Below are positions 1 to 6,845 of a stretch of 16,962 bases of DNA, in pieces. The position numbers and the translations under genes were made by a program. Numbering within the stretch: position 1 is the first letter of the stretch; each line of letters begins with the position of its first letter. Under the pieces are notes generated by a model. It saw only the letters and a program-made list of their open reading frames with translations, had not been told where the DNA came from and did not search any database. The DNA lies in assembly GCA_945876305.1 (NCBI GenBank), contig CAMCOB010000020.1, forward strand, positions 1 through 16,962, written 5' to 3'. The stretch comes from Bifidobacterium breve. Its GTDB lineage: Bacteria; Actinomycetota; Thermoleophilia; Miltoncostaeales; Miltoncostaeaceae.

Positions 1-595
1 ATTCCTCACAGACTTCGCGTCCGAGCAGGGTCTTGCCGTGGCGACTGAATCGGTCACCCCGTTCAAGGGAATCTGGACGCGCCCCGGCAAGGATGAGTGC
101 GACATCGCGGCCGCCGGCATCACCAACCTGGCGGAGCGTCGCGCCGAAAGTCCGGGTACGACGTGGTCGAGCACGTACTACGTGGGTGTCCGTGCATTCG
201 CCGTGCGTGCGGGTACACGACTCCGCAGCGTGCAGGACATGGCGGGAAAGACCGTGGTTGTCACCAAGGGCTCCACCTCCCACAAGGACATCACGCAGCA
301 GATCACGCAGTACCGCGTGATGGGCGTCACGGTGAAGTACACCAATGACGTCACCGCCGCGGTCGACCTCGTGTCGAAGGGCAAGGTATTTGCCTACGGT
401 GGCTGCCTCGGGTGCATTCAGTACCAGGCGGGGCTCGTCAAGAACATCAGAGTGGCCTGGCCTCACCGCATCCTGCTGGCCAGCGGCGCGCGTGGCAGCG
501 AGCCCTTCGCCTACCCGGTACGCACGGCTGATACCGGTCTCGTGGAGGCGCTCAACATCTTCATCGCGGAGAATCGCGCCAAGTACGGCAAATAG
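1..595 (+). CDS. Periplasmic solute-binding protein (family 3-like), 5'-truncated
   Basis: This is the C-terminal ~197 residues of a type 2 periplasmic binding protein, probably the extracellular substrate-binding part of an amino-acid-type ABC importer. The frame is open from base 2, so the real start and any signal peptide lie before the window; the GTG at 38 is internal. Family-like segments are DIAAAGITNLAERRA, then STYYVGVRAFAVRAGT, then a DLxGK-like DMAGKTVVVTKGST. The C-terminal LNIFIAENRAKYGK resembles the end helix of this family. The usual second-lobe segment is replaced by an unusual GGCLGC motif with two cysteines. No permease or ATPase gene is visible, so the substrate cannot be named. 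A hairpin follows 9 bases after the stop. Confidence 0.72.
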   Translation, partial: FLTDFASEQGLAVATESVTPFKGIWTRPGKDECDIAAAGITNLAERRAESPGTTWSSTYYVGVRAFAVRAGTRLRSVQDMAGKTVVVTKGSTSHKDITQQITQYRVMGVTVKYTNDVTAAVDLVSKGKVFAYGGCLGCIQYQAGLVKNIRVAWPHRILLASGARGSEPFAYPVRTADTGLVEALNIFIAENRAKYGK

Positions 596-603
596 GTCGT
601 CGG

Positions 604-643
604 GACCCCACCTGCATCCGTTGCAACTGGTCAGGGTGGGGTC
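604..643 (+). terminator. Hairpin downstream of the binding-protein gene
   Basis: GACCCCACC (604-612) pairs perfectly with GGTGGGGTC (635-643), giving a 9-bp GC-rich stem with a 22-base loop. It begins 9 bases after the stop codon. No T-run follows, so it would be a non-canonical terminator or an mRNA 3' end stabiliser. The position suits transcription termination; the function is inferred. Confidence 0.5.
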
Positions 644-719
644 TACGGTTGCCCTTGCTCGACCGTGTTTGCAACCGGACTTAGTTCCGAGCCGTATCTC
701 GTGACCAGGGTCATGGAGT

Positions 720-786
720 CGGGGCCGCACTTTGCGAGGTCCCGCCCGAGACCCAACCTGTTTGAGCAGGTTCGGATCACGCCCCG
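720..786 (+). other. Cloverleaf-like inverted-repeat cluster, possible structured leader
   Basis: Four nested or adjacent inverted repeats lie in 67 bases. An outer stem pairs CGGGGC (720-725) with GCCCCG (781-786). Inside it are CGCA/TGCG (726-729 with 733-736), GGTC/GACC (738-741 with 750-753) and AACCTG/CAGGTT (755-760 with 767-772, loop TTTGAG). The stems are compatible with each other and form a three-armed junction. It is not a tRNA, because arm and loop sizes are wrong on both strands and no T-loop is present. It lies 43 bases before the mnmA fusion start, so it could be a leader element. I recognise no riboswitch class, and chance pairing in GC-rich DNA remains possible. Confidence 0.3.
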
Positions 787-829
787 GGGCGGCACGGTGG
801 AGCACTATTTCGCCTGATACCGTCGGTTC

Positions 830-2332
830 ATGCCCCCGTACCCGACACAGGCAATGCGGCACCTCGGTTCCCCAGTTGGCGCCGGCGGTCTTGTGCGCGC
901 TGATGCCACCGGCGAGGCCGGCGCCGAGGCGTGCGGCGACGTCGCGATCATCGAGATCACCGTGAGAGACGGAATGGTGACCGACGCCGGTTTTCGTGTG
1001 CGCGGATGCGGCGCCACGACCGCAGCAGCGTCAGCGGCATGCGAGCGCCTGCGAGGCGCATCAATGGACGACGCCATGCGGGTATCAGCAACCTCGCTTG
1101 ACGCAGACCTCGGGGGCCTGGGGCCGGAACGCCGCCACGGAGTGGACGTGGTGGCAGATGCAGTCACAAACGCAATAGAGCACTGGCATACCGACCGACT
1201 GGTGCCCCCACCGGGGTCAGACCCCCATGGGGGTCAGTCGCTGTGTCAAAAGCGTGTCGCGGTTGCCATGAGCGGTGGGGTGGACAGCGCCGTGGCGGCC
1301 ATGCTGCTCGTTGACCAGGGGTTTGAGGTGGTGGGGGTGACCATGCGGCTGTGGCACGACCCCGGGGCGGCTCGTGCCGAGCGCTCGTGCTGTGCGCCCG
1401 AAACCGTCCGCCTTGCACGCGAGACCTGCGCGGTGCTCGGCATTCCGCATCTGGTCATCGACGCCTCCGAACGCTTCCGGGCAGAGGTTGTTGAGGACTT
1501 CATCGCGGGCTATCGCGCCGGTCTCACGCCCAACCCATGCATTACCTGTAACGGAGAGGTGCGCTTTCGCATCCTCGATGAGGCCGCCGTGCTCGTGGGC
1601 GCGACGCTTCTCAGTACCGGGCACTACGCCCGCGTGGCGCAGATGGATGACGGAACCCGGGTGCTGGCTGCGGCGGCAGACACGACGAAGGACCAGAGCT
1701 ACATGCTGGCCCGTCTGCGGCCAGAGGTGCTGTCGCGCCTGCTCCTGCCACTTGGGGATCTTCAGAAGGATCACGTGCGTGCGCTTGCTGCCGAAGGTGG
1801 CCTGCCTGCGGCGGACGCGGTGGAGAGTCAGGATGTTTGTTTTGTGGGGGTGGGCGGATACGCACCATTCCTTGAGCGCAATGCCGGAATGACCGCCCAG
1901 CCAGGTGAGATCGTGGACCTGGGCGGGCGCACCGTTGGGTCGCACGATGGCCACTGGCGCTACACAGTGGGGCAGCGGAAGGGTCTCGGAATTGCCGCCA
2001 CGGAGCCTATGTACGTGGTCTCCACCGACGCGGCGGCGAATCGCGTGGTCGTGGGCACGCGGGCCGACCTCGCCGCGCGGGTCATTCAGATTGATGACCT
2101 TGTGGTGCATTCCACGCCTGATCGCACGCTCGACGTCCGGATACGGCATCATGGGCGCCCCCTCCGGGGCCGCATCGTGATGACGGGCGCGCATTCGGGG
2201 GAGGTTGTGCTCGAGGACGTCGCCGAGGCAGTTGCCCCGGGGCAGACCGCGGCTCTCTATGACGAGGGCCGTCTCGTGGCCGCAGGACGAATCACCCGTG
2301 CACCCGCGCGGGAGAACAGCACGGAGGAATAG
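830..2332 (+). CDS. mnmA: IscU/NifU-like domain fused to tRNA 2-thiouridylase MnmA
   Basis: One uninterrupted 500-residue ORF joins two modules. Residues ~9-120 resemble the IscU/SufU/NifU N-terminal scaffold: ACGD (C35, D37), RGC (C60) and a C-terminal helix. The third ligand position reads RHGVDV (G104) where IscU has HCS. Residues ~141-490 form complete MnmA, which thiolates U34 of tRNA Lys/Glu/Gln with ATP and persulfide sulfur. Visible motifs are the PP-loop SGGVDS (148-153), PNPCITCN with C240 as the likely nucleophile, TGHYAR, KDQSYML, SQDVCFV (second catalytic C337) and YTVGQRKGLGI. MnmA alone is usually ~360 residues. It has no good start of its own: the nearest in-frame GTG (1202) lacks an SD, so the fusion is probably real. 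ATG 830 also lacks an SD, and ATG 854 is an alternative start. The ORF ends directly against the next gene. Fusion could couple sulfur or cluster supply to thiolation; that is inference. Confidence 0.88.
   Translation: MPPYPTQAMRHLGSPVGAGGLVRADATGEAGAEACGDVAIIEITVRDGMVTDAGFRVRGCGATTAAASAACERLRGASMDDAMRVSATSLDADLGGLGPERRHGVDVVADAVTNAIEHWHTDRLVPPPGSDPHGGQSLCQKRVAVAMSGGVDSAVAAMLLVDQGFEVVGVTMRLWHDPGAARAERSCCAPETVRLARETCAVLGIPHLVIDASERFRAEVVEDFIAGYRAGLTPNPCITCNGEVRFRILDEAAVLVGATLLSTGHYARVAQMDDGTRVLAAAADTTKDQSYMLARLRPEVLSRLLLPLGDLQKDHVRALAAEGGLPAADAVESQDVCFVGVGGYAPFLERNAGMTAQPGEIVDLGGRTVGSHDGHWRYTVGQRKGLGIAATEPMYVVSTDAAANRVVVGTRADLAARVIQIDDLVVHSTPDRTLDVRIRHHGRPLRGRIVMTGAHSGEVVLEDVAEAVAPGQTAALYDEGRLVAAGRITRAPARENSTEE
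1220..1235. repeat. Perfect 16-bp palindrome in the fusion linker
   Basis: GACCCCCATGGGGGTC is a perfect palindrome, and the octamer GGGGTCAG occurs at 1213-1220 and again at 1230-1237. It lies in the codons for the low-complexity linker (residues ~125-140) between the IscU-like and MnmA domains. It may be an inserted REP-like element that helped create the fusion, or a hairpin in the mRNA. Whether it recurs elsewhere in the genome cannot be seen here. Confidence 0.55.
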
Positions 2333-2764
2333 ATGGATTGGTCTGACGTCGCCAACCTTGCGTTGGCCATCTTCCTGGTCCTCGTGGGGGTCGGGCTCTT
2401 CTATATGTTCTTCCGCCTCGGCGGACTCTTCGGGCAGCTCGACACCTCGGTCGAGGAAATCACCGACGAGACCGTGCCGATTCTCACGCGTGTGCAGACG
2501 ACCGTTGATGGCGTGAATGAGCAACTGGGTCACGTTGACGAGATCATGCAGAGCGCCGTGGGCGCCACGAAGAGCGCCGAAAAGGCTGCTAGCACCGTCT
2601 CCGGCGCTGTGTCGGCGCCGGCGCGTGCCCTCTCGGGTCTCACGGCATCGGCCAGCGAGGCGCTTCGCAGCTTCAAGTCACGTCGCGCCGCGGGGCGACC
2701 TGCGAGCGGCCCCGTGAAGCACGAGAGCCCGTACCCCACGGCAGCTGACACGAAGAAGGACTGA
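2333..2764 (+). CDS. DUF948 family membrane-anchored protein
   Basis: The 143-residue protein has one N-terminal transmembrane segment (about residues 8-29, ALAIFLVLVGVGLFYMFF). A helical, coiled-coil-like region follows (about 35-115) with the DUF948 pattern of repeated hydrophobic/VPIL and TTVDGVN segments. The tail is basic and low in complexity, ending in KKD. DUF948 proteins have no firmly assigned biochemical role. The start is well supported: SD GGAGG at 2323-2327, five bases before ATG, and the ATG abuts the mnmA stop. Its place just before a small protein gene and alaS matches the gene order I recall from Streptomyces and supports the assignment. The domain is likely cytoplasmic by the positive-inside rule, but the topology is not certain. 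Confidence 0.78.
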   Translation: MDWSDVANLALAIFLVLVGVGLFYMFFRLGGLFGQLDTSVEEITDETVPILTRVQTTVDGVNEQLGHVDEIMQSAVGATKSAEKAASTVSGAVSAPARALSGLTASASEALRSFKSRRAAGRPASGPVKHESPYPTAADTKKD

Positions 2765-2982
2765 TGCGCGCGCTCATCGTGGCCGTTGGCCTTCTGGTGG
2801 CATGGCTCACGGGTCGTAATCGCAACCCCGTCCGGTGGCCGCTGATCGTGCGTGACGAGGCGGAAGGCATGCTGCAGGATGCGCGGGAGGCCTTGGTGGA
2901 TGGCGCACGCGCCGGAAAGCGCGCCGAGCGGGCCTTCGATGATGAGCTTCGGGATGTGCGGGCAGAGGCCCGCACCTGGTAG
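2764..2982 (+). CDS. Small membrane-associated hypothetical protein upstream of alaS
   Basis: The 72-residue protein has a short hydrophobic N-terminus (about residues 3-15, ALIVAVGLLVAWL). A basic stretch (GRNRN) and a charged amphipathic helix (about 30-70, rich in Ala, Arg, Asp, Glu) follow. It starts at an ATG that overlaps the DUF948 stop by one base (TGATG), with AAGGA just upstream, so it is translationally coupled to that gene. In Streptomyces the matching position between the DUF948 gene and alaS is held by a short protein of similar architecture (DUF6167, from memory). I see positional and architectural similarity, not clear sequence identity. Function unknown. Confidence 0.68.
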   Translation: MRALIVAVGLLVAWLTGRNRNPVRWPLIVRDEAEGMLQDAREALVDGARAGKRAERAFDDELRDVRAEARTW

Positions 2983-3021
2983 CACCCGCACCCAACTTGG
3001 AGTGGTCCGACCGACCGCTGG

Positions 3022-3027
3022 TACATT
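3022..3027 (+). promoter_or_regulatory. Candidate -10 box for leaderless alaS
   Basis: TACATT (3022-3027) fits the TANNNT -10 pattern and ends 7 bases before the GTG start of alaS, which would place transcription start at the start codon. A weak -35-like TTGGAG lies at 2997-3002 with a long 19-base spacer. No Shine-Dalgarno sequence precedes the GTG. Leaderless mRNAs are common in Actinobacteria; this instance is inferred. Confidence 0.42.
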
Positions 3028-3034
3028 GCCCCGC

Positions 3035-5593
3035 GTGACCACCGCCGAGATCCGTGAGGGCTTCCTCCGCTACTTCGAGCGCGAGGAGCATCTCCGGATC
3101 CCTTCCGCTTCGCTCGTCCCATTTGAGGACGACCCATCAGTGCTGCTCACCATCGCGGGGATGCAGCCCCTCAAGTCGTACTTCCTCGGCATGTCGGAGC
3201 CGCCTGCTCTGCGCATGACCAGCGCGCAGAAGTGTTTCCGCACTCTCGACATCGACCAGGTGGGGCGTACCGCCCGACACCTCACATTTTTCGAGATGCT
3301 CGGCAACTTCTCTATTGGCGATTACTTCAAAGACGACGCCATCCGGTTCGGCTTCGAGCTCAGCACCGAGGTGCTGGGATTCGACCCCGAACAGATCTGG
3401 ATCACCGTCTTCGAGGGAATGGATGGGGTGCCGGCCGACGACGAGGCGCTTGAGCGCTGGGTCGAGCTGGGCATTCCTCGCGACCGCATTCAGCGTCTGG
3501 GCGAGGCCGACAACTTCTGGAAGGCCGGCCCCACTGGTCCGTGCGGCCCCAATACCGAGCTCTACCTCGATCGCGGGCCGTCATTCGGGCCCGAGGGTGG
3601 CCCCGTCACGGGCACCGATCGCTTTCTCGAGTTCTGGAACCTGGTGTTCATGCAGTACGACCGCGCCGAGGACGGCACGCTCACCACCTTGCCCGCGAAG
3701 AACATCGACACCGGCGCAGGCCTTGAGCGCCTGGCCGCGATCCTTCAGGACAAGCAGACGGTGTTTGAGACCGATGGCTTCCGCCCGCTCATCGCATGGG
3801 CCGAAAAGGCCTCTGGGCGTGCCTACAACGCAGATCCGCGGGTAGACCGCGCCATGCGGGTGCTGGCTGACCACGGCCGGGCGATGACGTTTCTCGCATC
3901 CGACGGCGTGCGCCCGGGCAATGAGGGCCGCGACTACGTTCTTCGACGCATCATCCGACGTGCCGTCAGCGAGGGTGCATATCTGGGGCTCGAGCCCGCC
4001 CGGGTTGTGGGCCTCGTGCAGGCGGTCGCCGACGGTTACGGCGACGCCTACCCCGAGATCGCCGCAGAGCGTTCCACGGTGGAGGACGTCATCGGGGCCG
4101 AGGCAGAGCAGTTTGCGCGCACGCTCGAGCAGGGCACCAAGTTGCTCGGGGAGGTGCTCGACCGCTCGCGAGTGGCTGGCGTCATCGCCGGCGACGATGC
4201 ATTCCGCCTTCACGACACCTTTGGATTTCCGCTCGACCTCACGCGCGACGCTGCCGAGGAGCACAGCCTGCAGGTTGACGAGGAGGGCTTCGGCCGCCTC
4301 ATGACCGAGCAGCGCGATCGCGCACGTGCCGCCGGCAAGAAGGGGGGCGGCGCTGACCGTGCCCGGGCCGAATCTCTCGCGCAGTCGTCGGCGGCCACCG
4401 AGTTTGTGGGGTACGACCACATGGAAGTGGTCACGCGTATCAGCGCAATTGCCACCACTGAGGGCGACGAGGCCCTCGCCAAAATCGAGCAATCGCCGTT
4501 CTATGCCGAGGGCGGGGGACAGGTTTCCGACCACGGGGTGCTTGTGGGAAGTGGCGGCAGCGCCGAGGTTATCGACGTACTGCGGCTCGGTGACGATCAG
4601 GTGCTGCGCCTCAGGGTCACTGGCGATCTTCCGGTTGGCGCTGAGGTCACCGCGTCAGTGGACAGCGCCCGGCGCCATGCCACGCAGGCAAATCACACAG
4701 CCACCCACGTGCTCAACTGGGCGCTTCGCGGCGCACTTGGAGACGACGTGCGCCAGGCCGGCTCGTATGTGGGCCCCGACAAGCTGCGCTTCGACTTCTC
4801 GCACCGTGGACGTATCGAGCCCGACGTGCTCGAGGAGATCGAGCGGAGCATTAACGCACGGGTTGCGGAGGACACCGCGGTTCGCGCCGAGGTGATGGCC
4901 CGCGCAGACGCTGATGGCGTCGGTGCAGTGGGACTGTTTGAGGAGAAGTACGGCGAGTACGTACGCGTGGTGCAGGCCGGGGACTTCTCGAAGGAACTTT
5001 GCGGCGGAACGCATGTGTCGCGCACCGGGGAGATCGGCCCGCTCGTCATCGTGTCGGAGGGCAGCACGGGTGCGGCCACCCGTCGTATCGAGGCTGTCAC
5101 CGGGCTCGCTGCGCTCGACCACCTGCGCGACCGGGCGGCGTCTCTTGAGGCTGAGGTTCTGGCCCGTGACGAGCGCATCCGGCGGCTTGAGGCCGACCTG
5201 AAGAAGTCCCGGTCGGGCCGCGTGGATGTTGCAGGGCTCGCCGCCGGCGCCGAGCGCATCGGTGATGTCTGCGTGCTGGCGATTGAGATCGAGGCCTCCG
5301 ACATGGAGGAACTCCTCTCCATCACTGATCGGGTGAAGCAGTCGGTGGGTACCGGCGCGGCCCTAGTGCTGGGGGCTGTGGCAGACGGCAAGGCCCTGCT
5401 GGTGGCCAACTTTGACGACGCCGCAATCGCCGCGGGAATGTCGGCGGCCGATGTCATGCAAGAGATCGCCCCGATTGTGGGCGGCGGCGGTGGTGGCAAG
5501 CCGGGCATGGCCCGGGCAGGCGGCAAGGACCCGTCGAAGATGGCCGAGGCCATGGCCCGCGCGTCCGAGCTGCTCAGGTCAGCAGCGGCGTGA
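3035..5593 (+). CDS. alaS: Alanyl-tRNA synthetase
   Basis: This 852-residue class II synthetase charges tRNA-Ala in the cytoplasm. It has the standard domain order: aminoacylation core (residues 1 to ~250, with FRTLDID, FFEMLGNFSIGDYFK and GPTGPCGPNTELY), the tRNA-recognition helical region (~250-450), and an editing domain. The editing zinc site is HTATH (H554, H558) plus CGGTH (C656, H660). A C-Ala domain ends in a Gly-rich GGGGGGKPGMARAGG segment. Length and motifs are normal (the family is usually ~870 residues). The frame stays open upstream, but homology begins at TTAEIREGFLRYF, so GTG 3035 is chosen. The start has no SD and sits behind a candidate leaderless promoter. The stop overlaps the ruvX start in GTGA. 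Confidence 0.97.
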   Translation: MTTAEIREGFLRYFEREEHLRIPSASLVPFEDDPSVLLTIAGMQPLKSYFLGMSEPPALRMTSAQKCFRTLDIDQVGRTARHLTFFEMLGNFSIGDYFKDDAIRFGFELSTEVLGFDPEQIWITVFEGMDGVPADDEALERWVELGIPRDRIQRLGEADNFWKAGPTGPCGPNTELYLDRGPSFGPEGGPVTGTDRFLEFWNLVFMQYDRAEDGTLTTLPAKNIDTGAGLERLAAILQDKQTVFETDGFRPLIAWAEKASGRAYNADPRVDRAMRVLADHGRAMTFLASDGVRPGNEGRDYVLRRIIRRAVSEGAYLGLEPARVVGLVQAVADGYGDAYPEIAAERSTVEDVIGAEAEQFARTLEQGTKLLGEVLDRSRVAGVIAGDDAFRLHDTFGFPLDLTRDAAEEHSLQVDEEGFGRLMTEQRDRARAAGKKGGGADRARAESLAQSSAATEFVGYDHMEVVTRISAIATTEGDEALAKIEQSPFYAEGGGQVSDHGVLVGSGGSAEVIDVLRLGDDQVLRLRVTGDLPVGAEVTASVDSARRHATQANHTATHVLNWALRGALGDDVRQAGSYVGPDKLRFDFSHRGRIEPDVLEEIERSINARVAEDTAVRAEVMARADADGVGAVGLFEEKYGEYVRVVQAGDFSKELCGGTHVSRTGEIGPLVIVSEGSTGAATRRIEAVTGLAALDHLRDRAASLEAEVLARDERIRRLEADLKKSRSGRVDVAGLAAGAERIGDVCVLAIEIEASDMEELLSITDRVKQSVGTGAALVLGAVADGKALLVANFDDAAIAAGMSAADVMQEIAPIVGGGGGGKPGMARAGGKDPSKMAEAMARASELLRSAAA

Positions 5594-5994
5594 AGGCCCT
5601 CGGGCTTGACCTCGGGCGCGAGCGCACCGGGGTCGCGGTGAGCGATCCCACGGGCACGCTCGTGCGTCCGCTTTCGGTGATCCGGCGCATTGATGGCGAA
5701 GAAGGGGCCGCCGCGCTCGACGCGGTGATCGCCCACGAGGCCCCCGAGGTCATCGTTATCGGGGAGCCGCTCCTGATGTCGGGCGAGCGGGGAGAGCAGG
5801 CGCACCACTCGTCGTCGTTTGCCGGGCGGCTTCGCAAGCGTGTTGATGCCCGTGTTGTGCTCACCGACGAGCGGTTGTCCACCGCCGAAGCCGAGCGGCT
5901 GCGCCGTGAGGGAGGGGCCACGGCCGATCTCGACAGCGTGGCGGCATGCGTCATTCTCGAGTCGTGGCTGCGTGCCCACGGGGCGGCGTCGTGA
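5590..5994 (+). CDS. ruvX: RuvX/YqgF family RNase H-fold nuclease
   Basis: The 134-residue protein belongs to the YqgF/RuvX family, proposed as a Holliday-junction resolvase and implicated in pre-16S rRNA 5' processing. Visible motifs are LGLDLGRERTGVAVSD (first catalytic Asp, D7), VIVIGEPLLMSGERG, TDERLSTAEAERL and the C-terminal DSVAACVILESWL with the last acidic residue. Length is typical (~135-140). It starts at GTG 5590, inside the alaS stop (GTGA), and its own stop overlaps the mltG start the same way. Translation of the block is therefore likely coupled. Confidence 0.94.
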   Translation: MKALGLDLGRERTGVAVSDPTGTLVRPLSVIRRIDGEEGAAALDAVIAHEAPEVIVIGEPLLMSGERGEQAHHSSSFAGRLRKRVDARVVLTDERLSTAEAERLRREGGATADLDSVAACVILESWLRAHGAAS

Positions 5995-6845
5995 GCACCA
6001 GACCGCCCGCGGGTCGCCGCCCACGGCCCCAACGCGCCACACCCGCGGGCCGCCGGGTACTGGTGGTGCTCATTCCCATCCTGGCGATCATCATCGCCGT
6101 CATCGCGGTGGTGGCCCTCACCCGGGGCGGCGGGGATGCACCGGTGGCCACCGCTCCCACGACGACCGACGTGCTGCTGGTTGAAGGACTCAGGCGCACC
6201 GAGATGGCAGACGTGGTGCAGGCGAAGACTGGTATCCCGGCCGCGCAGTACATCGCGGCCACCGACCCGTCGCAGGTGGGGCAGACCCTCGCGGGTACCA
6301 AAAAGCCCACGTCGCTCGAGGGCTTTCTCTTTCCGGCCACCTACCCGGTGGATCCGAAGAAGCCCGTCAGCGATCTCGTCAATTACCAACTGCGCACGTA
6401 TGCCCAGCGTACGGCCGGTATCAACTACGCCTACGCGAAGAAGCACAACCTCACGAAGTACGACGTGCTCATCATGGCGTCCATCGTCGAGCGCGAGGCC
6501 AGTAACCAACGCGACCGGCGCATCATCGCGGGAGTCTTCTACAACCGGCTTAAACTCGGCATGCGCATCGATAGCGACGTCACGGTGCATTACGCGCTCG
6601 GGTCGTGGTCGAAGGAGCTGACGAGGGCCGATTTGAACATGGCCTCTCCCTACAACACGCGTCGCTACCACGGGTTGCCTCCCGGCCCCATCTGCAATCC
6701 GGGGCTCGGCGCAATCAATGCCGCCGCCAATCCGGTGCGTACGCCCTACCTGTACTTCGTGGCCAGCACGAGCGGAAAGGTCTTCTACGCGAAGACCGGC
6801 GCGGAGTTCCAGCAGGCGATCGCGAAGGCGAAGGCGAACGGGTGA
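5991..6845 (+). CDS. mltG: Endolytic murein transglycosylase MltG (short LysM region)
   Basis: MltG-type lytic transglycosylase cleaves nascent glycan strands outside the membrane. The 284-residue product has a basic N-terminus, one membrane anchor (about residues 23-43) and a Thr/Ala spacer. The YceG domain follows: LEGFLFPATY (109-118), SIVERE with the likely catalytic E167, GVFYNRL (181-187), SPYNTRRYHGLPPGPICNPG (219-238) and YLYFVAS. Family members are often ~330-350 residues. Here the LysM-like part between anchor and catalytic core is shortened to roughly residues 60-108. The usual LQSDPTV segment reads MRIDSDVTVHY. GTG 5991 is chosen because it overlaps the ruvX stop (GTGA) and leaves a sensible N-terminus; the upstream ATG at 5946 would run deep into ruvX. 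Confidence 0.92.
   Translation: MSTRPPAGRRPRPQRATPAGRRVLVVLIPILAIIIAVIAVVALTRGGGDAPVATAPTTTDVLLVEGLRRTEMADVVQAKTGIPAAQYIAATDPSQVGQTLAGTKKPTSLEGFLFPATYPVDPKKPVSDLVNYQLRTYAQRTAGINYAYAKKHNLTKYDVLIMASIVEREASNQRDRRIIAGVFYNRLKLGMRIDSDVTVHYALGSWSKELTRADLNMASPYNTRRYHGLPPGPICNPGLGAINAAANPVRTPYLYFVASTSGKVFYAKTGAEFQQAIAKAKANG

Noticed and set aside
669..700. Possible promoter (TTGCAA with TATCTC) upstream of mnmA
   Set aside because: The spacer is about 20 bases and both boxes match poorly, so it is not separable from chance.
720..790. Possible tRNA in the gap before mnmA
   Set aside because: The cloverleaf arms have stems of 4, 4 and 6 bp with loops of 3, 8 and 6. No 7-base anticodon loop or TTCRANY T-arm with a 5-bp stem fits on either strand.
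1202..2332. MnmA as a separate gene starting at GTG 1202
   Set aside because: There is no SD, no stop separates it from the upstream domain, and the IscU-like homology is in the same frame; fusion is the simpler reading.
1217..2533. Minus-strand open frame (438 codons) opposite mnmA
   Set aside because: It runs through the MnmA catalytic motifs on the other strand and into the DUF948 gene; no domain, SD or sensible start.
2852..3034. Upstream extension of alaS to an in-frame ATG at 2852
   Set aside because: The extra 61 residues overlap the 72-residue gene and have no synthetase homology; GTG 3035 starts exactly at the conserved N-terminus.
4693..6042. Long minus-strand open frame (449 codons) opposite alaS and ruvX
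   Set aside because: It spans two well-supported plus-strand genes, has low-complexity Ser/Arg composition and no recognisable domain.
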